Notes: generated from the letters alone by a model not told the origin. A stretch of 25,463 nt of DNA from Streptomyces sp. MMG1121 (GCF_001280015.1 NZ_LGDV01000240.1:1-25463); one strand, 5' to 3'. Positions 7,633 through 16,674 are shown, numbered from the stretch's first letter. Program-made: numbers and translations.

Positions 7633-8535
7633 TCAGTTGACGGGCAATTCGTTGTTCTCCCGTCGGGAGGCTGTGCCGAGCAACGTACGTGCGGCGTCTT
7701 CCAGTGATCCGAGCAGTGGGTTGGGGTCGTCAGCGCGCGTGACGAGCACGACCTCGCAGGGATCGATGTCGATGACGGGCACCAGGGCGATGTCCTCGCG
7801 CACAGCAGCGCGTCGATCGCCGGCAGGGAAGATCGCGACACAGTGGCCGGTGGCGATGAGTTCCAGCTTGTCCTCGTAGCTGTCATCGGTTGCGGGCGGG
7901 GGTGGTGCCGGGCGGTCGTCGACCGGCTTGGGCGTGCTCCAGACAACCGGGGTGCTGACGCAGGCCACCAGTTCCTCGTCCGCCAGAGCCCGCAGGCTGA
8001 CGGCTTTCTCGTGCGCCAGACGATGACCTGCCGACGTGACGAGTACCCGCGATTCCTCATGGAGCTTGGTCACCCGGAAGCCGTCCGTGGGGAAGGGCAG
8101 GGGCCTGTAGGCGACGAGGGCGTCGACCCGCCCCTCGGCGAGGGCGCGCGTGTCCCGCCAGTCGAGGTGCCGGGTGCGGACCTGGCCGTCGGGGTGTCGC
8201 CGGCGCAGTTCCTGCACACAGGCGGTGATGACGAGTCCTTCGGCGCAGCCGACGGTGACGGCACGGGGCTGGACGGCGGCTCTGGCCGCGCGAGCGGCCT
8301 GCTCGGCCTCTTGGAGCAGTATCCGGGCCCTGGGAAGGAATGCCTGACCGGCTGCGGTGAGGCTGCTGCCCTGTGGCGAGCGGTCGAAGAGCCGGACACC
8401 GAGCTGCGCCTCCAGTCGCTGGATCTGGCGGCTCAGCGACGGCTGCGCCAGGTGCAGCCTGGTGGCGGCCCGGCCGAAGTTGCCGTACTCCGCCACGACC
8501 GTGAAATAGCGCACGAGCCGCAGATCGACGTCCAT
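7633..8535 (-). CDS. LysR-family transcriptional regulator
   Basis: The 300-aa product has the full LTTR layout. Its N-terminal winged helix-turn-helix reads [38 protein letters not shown] (in parts), with [18 protein letters not shown] after it, then a linker helix and a periplasmic-binding-like effector domain. The insert with [11 protein letters not shown] near residue 210 is a proline-rich loop in the effector domain. The gene is transcribed away from the SDR gene at 8635. The 99-bp spacer holds a perfect dyad with the 11-bp spacing typical of LysR sites, so autoregulation and control of the SDR gene are likely. Confidence 0.93.
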   Translation of the reverse strand: MDVDLRLVRYFTVVAEYGNFGRAATRLHLAQPSLSRQIQRLEAQLGVRLFDRSPQGSSLTAAGQAFLPRARILLQEAEQAARAARAAVQPRAVTVGCAEGLVITACVQELRRRHPDGQVRTRHLDWRDTRALAEGRVDALVAYRPLPFPTDGFRVTKLHEESRVLVTSAGHRLAHEKAVSLRALADEELVACVSTPVVWSTPKPVDDRPAPPPPATDDSYEDKLELIATGHCVAIFPAGDRRAAVREDIALVPVIDIDPCEVVLVTRADDPNPLLGSLEDAARTLLGTASRRENNELPVN

Positions 8536-8557
8536 TCGCTCAGGGTACGTCGCGCAT

Positions 8558-8580
8558 CGTCATACGCCTGGGACATGACG
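8558..8580. promoter_or_regulatory. LysR-type binding site (T-N11-A dyad)
   Basis: CGTCAT at 8558-8563 and ATGACG at 8575-8580 are perfect reverse complements separated by exactly 11 bp, matching the T-N11-A architecture of LysR-family sites. The dyad lies 22 bp upstream of the LysR start and 54 bp upstream of the SDR start. It can therefore serve both divergent promoters. Confidence 0.7.
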
Positions 8581-8634
8581 GCATACGGAACAGGTCTTGG
8601 ACAGGGTGTGCGGGTGGGTATTTGGCTTGAGGGC

Positions 8635-9378
8635 ATGACCACTTATGACGGCAAGAACATCGTGATCACGGGCGGAAGCAGCGGTATTGGCCTGGCTACG
8701 GCCCGGTTGTTCGCGGACGGTGGGGCGCACGTACTGATCACCGGCCGCACCCGATCCACCCTGGACGCCGCGCTGGAGCAGTTGGGGGACAAGGCGATCG
8801 CCGTCCGCAGCGACGTCGCGTCTTTGAAGGACATCAAGGCGCTGGCCGGCACGGTCCAGGAGCGGTTCGGCGCGGTGGACGCGCTGTTCGTCAACGCCGG
8901 CGTCACCGCGTCCGCGCCGTTCGACTCGACGACGGAGGAGATGTACGACGCGCTGTTCGGCATCAACGCCAAGGGCCCGTACTTCACCGTGCAGGCGTTG
9001 GCGCCGCTGTTGCGCGAGGGAAGCGGCGTGGTCCTCACCACGTCGGTGGTGAACGTCCTGGGCCTCGACGCGCTCAGTGTCTACTCGGCGAGCAAGGCAG
9101 CCCTGCGGTCGATGACGCGCACCCTGGCCCGCGAGCTGCTGCCCCGGAAGGTGCGTGTCAATGCCGTGAGTCCCGGTCCGATCGACACGGGCATCCTGGA
9201 CCGCTCCCTGGCCGCCGACGTCGTCGAGACGATGAAGGACACCTACCGGAGCACCAATCCGATGCAACGGCTGGGGTCGTCCGAGGAGGTGGCCGCAGCG
9301 GTGGCGTACTTGGCGTTCGGCGCGACCTTCTCGACGGGAACGGAGTTCCCTGTCGACGGAGGGGCTTCGCAGCTCTAG
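8635..9378 (+). CDS. Short-chain dehydrogenase/reductase (classical SDR)
   Basis: The 247-aa protein is a complete classical SDR. It has the cofactor motif TGGSSGIG at about residues 12-19, the NAG motif (VNAGVT), the catalytic triad S137, Y150 and K154 (VYSASKAA) and a C-terminal GTEFPVDGG. It should catalyse NAD(P)-dependent carbonyl/alcohol interconversion; the substrate is unknown. I chose ATG 8635 because it begins directly at the family N-terminus; the long upstream frame is antisense to the LysR gene. It is divergently paired with that LysR regulator and has a LysR-type dyad in the shared promoter. Confidence 0.94.
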   Translation: MTTYDGKNIVITGGSSGIGLATARLFADGGAHVLITGRTRSTLDAALEQLGDKAIAVRSDVASLKDIKALAGTVQERFGAVDALFVNAGVTASAPFDSTTEEMYDALFGINAKGPYFTVQALAPLLREGSGVVLTTSVVNVLGLDALSVYSASKAALRSMTRTLARELLPRKVRVNAVSPGPIDTGILDRSLAADVVETMKDTYRSTNPMQRLGSSEEVAAAVAYLAFGATFSTGTEFPVDGGASQL

Positions 9379-9628
9379 GTGCTCTGACCGCATGGGCTCG
9401 CTGGGTCGTTCGCGCCGCGGTGGCGAGGGGGTGTTCGCTCCAGCGGATGCTCTTCTCGCTGCCGATGCGGGCGCGTTCCTTGCGTACGGCGGCCGGGACG
9501 CCCGGGTGGCGGGCGTTGGCTCGCCCGCCACGGGATCACCTTCCGACGAACTGCGGGTGAACCCAGGCTGCCCCCGCCCCACGGTCGACGAGGCCCTGCG
9601 ACGGCTGATCCCGGCCGCCGAGGGCCTC

Positions 9629-9647
9629 TGACCCCCGACCGGGGTCA
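9629..9647. terminator. Hairpin between SDR and MFS remnant
   Basis: TGACCCC and GGGGTCA form a perfect 7-bp stem around a 5-bp loop. It lies about 250 bp after the SDR stop and overlaps the stop codon of the minus-strand MFS remnant. No T-run follows, as is common in actinomycetes. It could end transcription from the SDR side; its role for the MFS remnant is doubtful because it overlaps the coding end. The 9379-9628 stretch contains no supported gene. Confidence 0.4.
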
Positions 9648-10590
9648 CGCCTGGACTTCCTCCAGGGACGAGATCCCCGGCGGTGGGTCCGCTGCCGTCG
9701 GCTTGACGGCGAGGTCCTGACCGATGTCGTCGAGGGTGAGCCCGACGGGTTCGCGCACGAGGAAGGTGGTCGCGATGCCGGCCAGGAAGCAGCATGCGGC
9801 GATCAGCGTCACGATCCGGATACCGGGGCCGGCCAGGATGAGCGGGACGATGAGCGCTCCGGTGAAGGCGCCGACCTTCGCTCTCCCGGAGGAAATGCCG
9901 TGGAGGGTGCTGCGCACCCGGGTCGGGTAGGACTCCGCCGCGAGGAGCATGGTCGTGTAGTTCGGTCCGAACATGCTCCCGAACAGGGACATCCCGAAGG
10001 TGATGGCGAACGGCACGACCGTCGCGCTGAGGCCGGGGACGGCGGTGATGAGCAGCATCGCGAGAGCGCACAGCCCGAAGCCGACGGCCTGCTGGGTCCG
10101 TCGCTGCAACCTGTCGAGCGCGACCACACCGAGGATGCCGCCGATGAGGCTGAAGCAGACGACGAGCACGGCGTTCAAGGCGATGTTCGGCACCGTGGTG
10201 GCGTTCGGGACGATGTTCTTGATGAGGAGTGGTTGGCTGACGTTGATGCCGTAGACGGCGACGTTGTAGAAGAACCAGCTGCCCGCGGTGCCGGCAAGAG
10301 TGATCAGGACTCTGCGCTTCGCCAGTGCGCCGGTCCCCGTACGGGGCTTGTGCACCGCATCGGGCGCCGTGACCGCGGTGACCGGCCGCTGCGCGAAGGA
10401 CTCGAAGTCCTTGACTGCTTGCGCGGGATCCCCGTTGTGGGCCGTCCAGCGCGGGGATTCCGGCATGTGGCGACGCTGCTGGAGCACCAGGAGCGAAGGG
10501 AGGACACCGACACCGAGGATCAGGCGCCAGGCGATGTGGTCCGGGACCCCGACCGCCAGCACGAGCAGGCTGACGAGGTAGGCAGAGACG
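9645..10590 (-). pseudogene. MFS transporter, N-terminal third missing
   Basis: About 315 residues of a major facilitator superfamily permease are readable. The remnant begins in a mid-protein membrane segment (SAYLVSLLVLAVGV), continues through a PESPRW motif after TM6, and carries the second six-helix half with an LDRLQRR-type TM8-9 loop and an ES-YPTRVRSTLHGI motif. The MPESPRW and ESYPTR words suggest a sugar-porter or phosphate/organic-acid symporter branch. The first four or so transmembrane segments and the start codon are absent. At about 10590 the sequence switches abruptly to a HAD hydrolase on the opposite strand. The frame stays open beyond the junction only because it reads antisense to that gene. 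The remnant is unlikely to be functional. Confidence 0.8.
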
Positions 10591-10592
10591 TC

Positions 10593-11112
10593 GTGCTCGA
10601 CATGGCGGGCGCCACCATCGACGAGGGCCTCCAGGTCTACCGCGTCCTCGAAGAGACGGTGATCACCCATGGAGGCACGCCTTCTGCCGCCGACATCGCG
10701 CGCTGGCACGGCTCCGCCAAGCACGAGGCACTGCGCGCGCTGCTCACGCCGGTCGGCGGTGCTCCGCTCAGTGACGAGGTCCTGACCCCGATCGTCGCCG
10801 ATTTCCGGGCCCGGCTCGTATCCGCCTACGCGGCACACCCCCCGCGGCCGTTGCCCGGAGTCCCCGAAGCCCTTGCCGACTTGCGAGCCGCCGGCGTCAA
10901 GGTCGCACTCAACACCGGCTTCGACCGTGACGTCGTGGACTCGCTGCTGTCCGCGCTCGGCTGGGAGGGCGATTCGGTCGCGGACACCGTCGTCTGCGGC
11001 AGCGACGTGCCCGCCGGTCGCCCTGCTCCCTTCATGATCTTCACCGCCATACAGCGGCTGGGCGTCACCGACGTCCGCCGTGTGCTGGTCGCGGGCGACA
11101 CCCCGCGCGATC
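10593..11112 (+). pseudogene. Phosphonatase-like HAD hydrolase, truncated at the 3' end
   Basis: The frame opens with VLDMAGATIDEG, motif I of phosphonoacetaldehyde-hydrolase-like HAD proteins, where Ala replaces the second Asp. The cap helix GSAKHEALRALL keeps the Lys comparable to the Schiff-base Lys of phosphonatases. VALNTGFDR is motif II and VAGDTPRDL is motif IV. The usual first few residues (before VLDMAG) are missing or start at GTG 10593, exactly where the MFS remnant begins on the other strand. After PRDL the sequence passes into an IS5-type transposase, so the last 40 or so residues are lost. Both ends therefore look cut. Full-length relatives occur in phosphonate catabolism and as stand-alone phosphatases. 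Confidence 0.75.
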
Positions 11113-11365
11113 TTGCCGAAGAGCAAGAGGCCGGGACGGCCGCCGACGTGGGTCAGGCGGCAGCTGATCGACGGCATACGGTACCGGGTCCGCACCGGCA
11201 TCCCGTGGCGAGCTCCGTGTCCCGCGTCTCGGGCCGGGCGGGCCGCGCACCCGACCCGATCGGATGCGCGCCGACAAAGCGTAGGCGTCCTGGAAGAACT
11301 GCGCCTGCCTGCGGCGGCGCGGGACCCGCTGCACCATCCCGGACAGGGCCGATTCGCAACGGTCC
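11110..11365 (+). pseudogene. IS5-family transposase relic with internal deletion and stop
   Basis: From about 11112 the reading frame gives LPKSKRPGRPPTWVRRQLID and then GIRYRVRTGIPWR, the N-terminal region of an IS5-type transposase. The match stops at about 11211. It resumes at 11264 in another frame with MRADKA, an in-frame TAG, then SWKNCACLRRRGTRCTIPD, the segment around the second catalytic Asp. The region between (first catalytic Asp) and the C-terminus are gone. The relic abuts the truncated HAD gene, so insertion of this element may have cut that gene. Confidence 0.75.
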
Positions 11366-11696
11366 CGTCCGGTCAAGCTGTTCGGTGCGTGGACGTTGAT
11401 TGACGCTCCGGTCGGTACGCGGCTACGTTCTGCCGTATGCAGCGGCGGAAGATCCTCACGACTCGCGGTCACATCGACCACATGCGGGTGTGTTCTGCTG
11501 CGTGTCGCCCCTGTTGAGAGCCGTTTCGCCTCCAGTGGCATCTGTCCGCGCCTGACAGCCTCACGGGCTGTGCGCGGTAGCTCCTTGCCGTAGTCGTCAT
11601 TTCTCACCGCGCATGCCCGGTCGGGTGTGCGCCTTCCTCGCATGCCCGGGACCGCGCCGATCGGTTCGGCTTCGGGCTGCCAGAAACGGACACCTG
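11366..11696. other. Intergenic region before the ASST-like gene
   Basis: About 330 bp with no supported gene. The first part may still be IS debris. No clear promoter or hairpin is evident, though the region must carry the promoter of the secreted protein that follows. Confidence 0.4.
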
Positions 11697-12914
11697 ATGC
11701 GTCACAACTCCCTGCCCGCGCGGGTCCTGATCGCTGCGGCCACCACTGTTGTCACGGGCCTGGTGCCCCTGGCCGGCACCGCATCCGCAGCCCCGGACAG
11801 CAAGCCGCTGCCGCCGGTGACGGTCCTTGCCGACAAGGGCGCAGCGAGCCGCGGGGACATCTTCGTCTCGCCGAACTCGGCGAACAGCGCCTACTCCAGC
11901 GGCGTGGAGATCCTGAGCGGCAACGGTAGGCGTGTCGTGTGGTCTCACAAGGTGCCGGCCGGGCAGCAGGCGGCGGACTTCCGTGCCCAGACCTATCGGG
12001 GCAGGCCGGTGCTGACCTGGTGGCAGGGCACGGGGCTCGGTTCCCTCGCGAGTGGGGTGAACTACATCTATGACAACCGGTATCAGAAGATCGCCGAGGT
12101 CCGTGCCGGGAACGGGTACACCGCCGACGGGCACGAGTTCCTGATCACCGGTCGTGGCACGGCGCTCATCCTGGCGTACAAGCAGGAGACCGCCGATCTG
12201 ACGGGCATCGGAGGCTCCGCACATCAGGCGGTCATCGACGGCGTGGTGCAGGAGATAGACATCCGCACGGGCCGGGTCCTGTTCCAGTGGAAGGCGGCCG
12301 ATCACGTGCCCTACGCGCAGAGCGAACAGCCGTTGCCGTCGTCGCCGAACAATCCGTGGGACTGGTTCCACATCAACGCGGTGAAGCCCGACACCGATGG
12401 TGACCTGCTCATCGATGCCCGCAACACGTGGACCACGTACAAGGTCGATCGGCACGGCGGCACCGTGTTGTGGCAGCTCGGTGGCAAGGCCGGCACGTTC
12501 AAGGAGCAGGCCGCGTCCGGCCAGTACCTGAACACCGCCGGGACGGTCTTCTCGTGGCAGCACGATCCCGAACCGCTCGGCGGCGGCCTGTACAGCTGGT
12601 TCGACAACGAGTCGGCGGGGGCCGCGAACACGGGGACCGGGGCGGTGCAGGAGCTTCCGTTCAGCCGGGTCGTCACCGTCCGCGTGGACGAGAAGACGCG
12701 TACGGCGACACTGGTGAAGTCGGTGAACCAGCCGGATTACCTCAGCGCGTCCTCGCAAGGCAACGCGCAGCCGCTCCGCCGGGGAGGAGCGTTCGTCGGA
12801 TGGGGGTCGCTTCCGTACTTCTCCGAGTTCAATGCCTCGGGGAAGGCCGTGTTCAAGGCCCGGTTCCCCACAGGCGTGAACAGCTATCGCGCCTACCGGT
12901 TCCCCTGGAAGTAG
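11697..12914 (+). CDS. Secreted arylsulfotransferase (ASST)-family protein
   Basis: The 405-aa product starts with a clear signal peptide: RHNS and an Arg, then a hydrophobic stretch ending TASA before AP near residues 30-32. The mature part is a beta-propeller-like protein with ASST-family words such as GDIFVSPNSAN, WWQGTG, QEIDIRTGRVLFQWKAADHV, WDWFHINAVKPD, LLIDARNTWTTYKVDR, TVLWQLGG and FSWQHDPE. The paired H-x-N and H-D positions fit the ASST_2 type common in Streptomyces. Family members transfer sulfate between phenols, but many secreted actinobacterial ones lack a tested activity. ATG 11697 is the natural start because the signal peptide begins there; the upstream ribosome site is weak. 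It is monocistronic. Confidence 0.88.
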   Translation: MRHNSLPARVLIAAATTVVTGLVPLAGTASAAPDSKPLPPVTVLADKGAASRGDIFVSPNSANSAYSSGVEILSGNGRRVVWSHKVPAGQQAADFRAQTYRGRPVLTWWQGTGLGSLASGVNYIYDNRYQKIAEVRAGNGYTADGHEFLITGRGTALILAYKQETADLTGIGGSAHQAVIDGVVQEIDIRTGRVLFQWKAADHVPYAQSEQPLPSSPNNPWDWFHINAVKPDTDGDLLIDARNTWTTYKVDRHGGTVLWQLGGKAGTFKEQAASGQYLNTAGTVFSWQHDPEPLGGGLYSWFDNESAGAANTGTGAVQELPFSRVVTVRVDEKTRTATLVKSVNQPDYLSASSQGNAQPLRRGGAFVGWGSLPYFSEFNASGKAVFKARFPTGVNSYRAYRFPWK

Positions 12915-13617
12915 TCCGGTTTCGAAGGGCGCAGCAGTCTCCCGAAGGCCGACCGTGACCACCTGTCGTTCGTGCACGGCGGCGTGGTCGAGGTCGCCAC
13001 GCACGCCCTGAGCGGTGAGGCCACCCGCACATCGCGTACGGGCCGCTTGCTGCAGGCCGACGCCTGTGGCGAGCGGCCCATCCGTGCCATTCGCTCGTGT
13101 GAGGCGGCGTGCGCCTGCGCGCCCGGGCCCGTCTGCTCAGCCGTCTGTCGACGTGCTGACCGAGCTGGTCCAAGCGCAGGGCGACACCACCGGGTCCGTC
13201 GTTGTCCACGAGTGGGCGGAGATCCTGGAGCGGCACTTGGCGCCCCGGCTGCCCGACCCCGACGACGCAGCCGAGCAGCCTGGCCTCGACCGCCGCCCGA
13301 CCTCACCACAAGGCAGACTGCACGCCCGCGATCCGGCCGGAGCAGGGCCGGGGTGCGGGTGGCTCGCCGGCCGGTGGTGCAGCGGGCCGACGCTCGCAGA
13401 TCAGACGCTGGGCCGGCGCAGCTCCCCATCCTTAACGTTCGTCATCAACCCGTTCATGGCAGGCCGCCCCATGAACGCGGAGCGCAAGACCGACGCGACG
13501 TTCCGGCGAGCGGGCACCCGCGTCCTGCCCAAGGCCGAAGGCAACGCGTCCCGCTCCTCCTGCCGGGCAGGCTGGCAGCGCTTGACCTTCTTCCGCATCA
13601 GCGGTCTGGCCGCGGCC
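12915..13617. other. About 700 bp of probable coding debris
   Basis: No intact gene is recognised. Two stretches look once-coding from codon bias on the plus strand. One is 13141-13290, with VDVLTELVQAQGD and WAEILERHLAPRLPDPDD in one frame. The other is 13471-13617, in the same frame as the acyl-CoA synthetase relic that follows. I cannot assign the first segment to a family. Given the decayed gene immediately downstream, this is most simply a graveyard region. Confidence 0.4.
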
Positions 13618-14120
13618 GGCGTCGGCGGCTACCACGCCCTCGCCCCCGTCACCCGCGAAGGCTGGCTGCGCACACGGTACTCGGGCGAGCTGGACGACGA
13701 CGGCTGCCTCACCACGACCGGCTGCAAGAAGGAGCTCCACATCACCTCCCGCGGCAAGTCCGTCGCCCCCGGCCCGCCGTTGAACTGGTGCGCCAACACC
13801 CCCTGGTCTCCCAGGTGATACTGGTCGGCGACGCCCGCCCGTACGACGCGCCCCTCCTCGCCCCCGGGGCATCGTCCACTGGGGCCAGATGAACGGCAAA
13901 CACCGTCCCCGCCCGAGTTCACCGCCGACGAGCCCGAGTTGCAGGCTGTCCGATCGACGACGCCGACCGCCTCGTCCCCCGCCCCGCGTCCATCGGCCGC
14001 TTCATCGGCCGCCCTCTCCGATCCACGGAGGAGGCCGGTCATCTCGCCCCCTCCATGAAGCTCCGGCGCACGCGGATCCTCGCGGACTTCAGCCAAGAGG
14101 CGGAAGGGCCGTACGACGGG
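13618..14120 (+). pseudogene. Relic of a long-chain acyl-CoA synthetase (AMP-forming), C-terminal part
   Basis: The C-terminal hinge and lid of a FadD-like adenylate-forming ligase can be read across several frames. REGWLRTRYSGELDDDG corresponds to the usual GWLRTGDIGxxDxDG. GCKKELHITSRGKSVAPGP corresponds to GRKKELxITSxGKNVAPxP, with the hinge Arg changed to Cys. VSQVILVGDARPYDA and HWGQMNGKHRP follow after a frameshift near 13802, PEFTADEPELQA after another, and EEAGHLAPSMKLRRTRILAD at about 14028-14090. At least two frameshifts and several lost motif residues show it is dead. The AMP-binding N-terminal domain is not recognisable upstream. Intact relatives activate fatty acids as CoA thioesters. 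Confidence 0.8.
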
Positions 14121-14332
14121 GTGCGAGCGGGATCCCGGCCCCGTCGGCTGGGTCTTATCGCCGTTAACACGCCTTTTGTGGGCGGCACTTGGTAGGTCCT
14201 TTGCTGTGAAATCCCGGAAGCCGGGTGGCAACAACACGTATTGACTGCACACTGACAACCACGGGCGCACGTTTCCCCTCACTGGTGGCCGCCAGTTACG
14301 TCTGCACCGCGAGTCCCGCGAGAAGGAGCAGC

Positions 14333-15091
14333 ATGTCTGCCACGATCCGCCTCACCGCAGCCACAGCCGTAGCGGCCGCCGTCCTGTCCGCGCTGGCCAC
14401 CTCCCCCGCGGCCGCCGCCGCGCCGGCGCTGCGCATGACCCCGGTCAGCGGTCACATCAGCAGCCACCAACTGGTCGGTGGCATCAGGAACAGCACCAGC
14501 TCCAACTGGGCCGGCTACGCCGCGACCGGTACGACGTTCACCAGCGTCTCCGCGAACTGGGTGCAGCCGGCGGTCAGCTGCACCAGATCGACCACGTACT
14601 CGTCCTTCTGGATAGGCATCGACGGCGACGGCAGCAACTCCGTGGAGCAGACGGGCACCGAGGCGGACTGCTCCAGCGGCCGGGCGGTCTACTCGTCCTG
14701 GTACGAGATGTACCCGGCGTACCCCGTCAACTACAGCAACTCGGTCAGCGCCGGTGACCACTTCACCTCCACGATCACCCGCAGCGGCACCAAGTACACG
14801 CTCACCCTCACGGACACCACCAAGGGGTGGACGAAGACCACGACCAAGACGCAGAGCGGCCTGTCCAACGCGTCCGCCGAGGTCATAGCCGAGGCGCCGT
14901 CCAGCTCTTCCGGCGTGCTCCCGCTGTCGAACTTCGGCACCGCGAGCTTCACCAACGCCACCGCCAACGGCCAGGCGATCGGCAACTACTCGCCCGACGA
15001 GATCAACATGGCCTCGGGCAGCACCACCAAGGCCACCACCTCCTCGTTGAGTGGCGGGGAGAACTTCTCGGTCACCTACAACCACAGCTGA
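14333..15091 (+). CDS. Secreted G1-family glutamic endopeptidase (eqolisin)
   Basis: The 252-aa preprotein begins with a signal peptide (MSATIRLTAATAVAAAVLSA, cleavage after the AAAAA run near residue 30), giving a mature enzyme of about 220 residues. Family G1 features are visible. SSNWAGYAA is at 56-64, followed by the WVQPAVSC strand. FWIGIDGDGSNSVEQTGTEADC is at about 92-113 (read in two parts) and includes the candidate catalytic Gln Q106. The AEVIAEAPSS block at 182-191 holds the candidate catalytic Glu. These are acid-active secreted proteases known from fungi and scattered bacteria. ATG 14333 has AAGGAG four bases upstream. A strong GC hairpin follows the stop. The gene appears monocistronic. 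Confidence 0.92.
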   Translation: MSATIRLTAATAVAAAVLSALATSPAAAAAPALRMTPVSGHISSHQLVGGIRNSTSSNWAGYAATGTTFTSVSANWVQPAVSCTRSTTYSSFWIGIDGDGSNSVEQTGTEADCSSGRAVYSSWYEMYPAYPVNYSNSVSAGDHFTSTITRSGTKYTLTLTDTTKGWTKTTTKTQSGLSNASAEVIAEAPSSSSGVLPLSNFGTASFTNATANGQAIGNYSPDEINMASGSTTKATTSSLSGGENFSVTYNHS

Positions 15092-15109
15092 GCCACGGCT
15101 CGCTTCGGC

Positions 15110-15148
15110 GGGGCGGTCCCGGGCGCCACGGCGTCCCGGGGCCGCCCC
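15110..15148 (+). terminator. Strong GC hairpin after the G1 peptidase gene
   Basis: GGGGCGG-CCCGGG-GCC on the left pairs with GGC-CCCGGG-CCGCCCC on the right, with one or two mismatches and a tiny loop. It begins 18 bp after the stop codon. The high stability and position argue for a factor-independent type terminator, although no T-run follows. Confidence 0.75.
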
Positions 15149-15500
15149 GTCTTCCGGTCGTGGACCCGATCCCGGCCGTGATGTGCGTGTCTGTCTCTGT
15201 GTTGTGCAGGAGAGATCTGACGCGGGAGACGTTCGGTCCTCAGTAGCGACCTCCTCGTCGTACAGAGCCTTGCCGGGTTCCATCGGTACTTGCCCTTGTA
15301 GGCGTTCCTGCGAGGCGCCGGCCGGACGTGGCTCACCACGACTTTCCCGGCCACAGCCCCCAGACGCATCGAAGCGCTCCTGAACTCTCCGGGAAGCCCG
15401 ACCATTCCCACCGCTCAGCGAGCCGGGCAGTCCGGAGCCTTCAGCTGATCAGCACTTCCGGGACAAGGGGGAGACCATCGGCCGGGGCCAGTCAGAACTC
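15149..15500. other. Intergenic region without recognised gene
   Basis: About 350 bp. Minus-strand frames give basic peptides without family resemblance. Nothing is assigned apart from the promoter at its right end, described separately. Confidence 0.4.
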
Positions 15501-15504
15501 TGGG

Positions 15505-15535
15505 TTGACCTTCACCCTGGGGGAGGCCACAGCAT
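15505..15535 (+). promoter_or_regulatory. MerR-type stretched promoter
   Basis: TTGACC at 15505-15510 is followed after 19 bp by CAGCAT at 15530-15535, a weak -10. The over-long 19-bp spacer is filled by the imperfect dyad CCTTCACCC / TGGGGGAGG. A 19-20 bp spacer holding a dyad is the hallmark of promoters activated by MerR proteins through DNA untwisting. It sits 43 bp before the gene for a MerR-PP2C fusion, so autoregulation is likely. Confidence 0.55.
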
Positions 15536-15577
15536 CAGTGGGGCCGGGCGACGTGCCCGGCATGAGGAGGAACAAGC

Positions 15578-16657
15578 ATGGGGTTGCTGACCATCGGGGC
15601 GTTCGCGAAGGCGTCCCGGCTGTCGCCGAAGGCGCTGCGTCTGTACGACGAGCTCGGCCTGCTGACCCCTGCTCGCGTCGACCCGGTCACCGGATACCGC
15701 CTCTACGCACCGGAACAACTGGACCAGGCCCGACTGGTCGCCTGGCTCCGCCGCCTGGGAATGCCCCTGGCCCGCATCCAGCACGTCCACACGCTGAATG
15801 CAATCGGGGCAGCCCAGGAGGTCCGCGCGTTCTGGGCCCAGGTCGAGGCCGACACCGCCGCACGGCGGGACCTGGCCACCTTCCTCATCGACCACCTGTC
15901 ACGGAAGGACCCTGCCATGTCCCCGACCGCCAAGCCCCTCGCAATCCGCTACGCCGCCCTGTCCGACACGGGCCTGGTCCGCGAGAGCAACCAGGACACC
16001 GCCTACGCCGGGTCCCGCCTGCTCGCCGTCGCCGACGGCTGCGGCAGTCAAGGAGCCCTCGCGAGCGCGGCAGCCGTCGACGCACTCAAGCACCTCGAAA
16101 CCGACAACATCCCGGCAGGCGATCTCCTCAACGTCCTCGAAGACGCCATCGAACAGGCCAAACAGGCAGTCAACGGCGTCGGCGGACCGGCCTCATCGCC
16201 CGAAGAGGCCGGCACCACACTCACCGCGATGCTCTGGACCGGCTCACAGCTGGCCCTCGTCCACATCGGCGACTGCCGCGTCTACCTCCTGCGCGACGGA
16301 GAGCTGTTCCAGATCACCCACGATCACACCATGGTGCAGTCGATGGTCGACGAAGGACGTATCAGCCGCGAGGAGGCCGCCTCCCACCCCCAGCGCTCGC
16401 TGTTGGTCCGGGCCCTGGGCCACGGAGCCGATGGCACCCCCGACATGCGCCTGCACGACGCCCAGCGGGAAGACCGCTATCTGCTCTGTTCCGACGGCCT
16501 GTCGACCGTCGTACCGACCGAAGAGATCCACCGGGTGCTCTCCGGGATCGGTGAGCCCAAGCAGGTGGTGCGCGAACTCATCGGCCTCGCCAACGGCTCC
16601 GGCGGCCCCGACAACATCAGCTGCGTGGTCGCCGACGTCCTGGAGCTCCAGCAGTAG
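15578..16657 (+). CDS. MerR regulator fused to a PP2C-type protein phosphatase
   Basis: One 359-aa polypeptide contains two complete modules. Residues 1-75 are a MerR DNA-binding domain ([25 protein letters not shown], then [11 protein letters not shown] and a [11 protein letters not shown] helix). A short dimerisation-like helix (75-108) follows in place of the usual effector domain. Residues 118-357 are a PPM/PP2C Ser/Thr phosphatase with RESNQD at 135-140, VADGCG at 151-156 (usually DGMGG), GTT at 212-214, [13 protein letters not shown] at 229-241, CSDGL at 304-308 and GPDNIS at 343-348. Metal-binding Asp positions are present, so the phosphatase should be active. AGGAGG lies just before ATG 15578. 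The domain linkage implies that phosphatase activity and promoter binding are coupled in one protein. It is followed by an inverted repeat and an IS relic. Confidence 0.92.
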   Translation: MGLLTIGAFAKASRLSPKALRLYDELGLLTPARVDPVTGYRLYAPEQLDQARLVAWLRRLGMPLARIQHVHTLNAIGAAQEVRAFWAQVEADTAARRDLATFLIDHLSRKDPAMSPTAKPLAIRYAALSDTGLVRESNQDTAYAGSRLLAVADGCGSQGALASAAAVDALKHLETDNIPAGDLLNVLEDAIEQAKQAVNGVGGPASSPEEAGTTLTAMLWTGSQLALVHIGDCRVYLLRDGELFQITHDHTMVQSMVDEGRISREEAASHPQRSLLVRALGHGADGTPDMRLHDAQREDRYLLCSDGLSTVVPTEEIHRVLSGIGEPKQVVRELIGLANGSGGPDNISCVVADVLELQQ

Positions 16658-16674
16658 GAGCCAGCGGCATGCAC

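Noticed and set aside
9392..9631. 79-aa ORF after the SDR gene
   Set aside because: No family resemblance, no clear ribosome binding site, and it ends inside a hairpin; treated as intergenic.
8560..10071. 503-aa open frame on the minus strand
   Set aside because: It covers the SDR gene in antisense and part of the MFS remnant in a wrong frame.
9900..11399. One 499-aa plus-strand protein
   Set aside because: Only the part from about 10593 to 11112 resembles a HAD hydrolase. The first part is antisense to the MFS remnant and the end is IS5 debris in the wrong frame.
11604..13004. 466-aa open frame on the minus strand
   Set aside because: Antisense shadow of the ASST-like gene, which has a signal peptide and family motifs.
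14279..15283. 334-aa open frame on the minus strand
   Set aside because: Antisense to the G1 peptidase; Gly/Arg/Val-rich composition and no recognisable domain.
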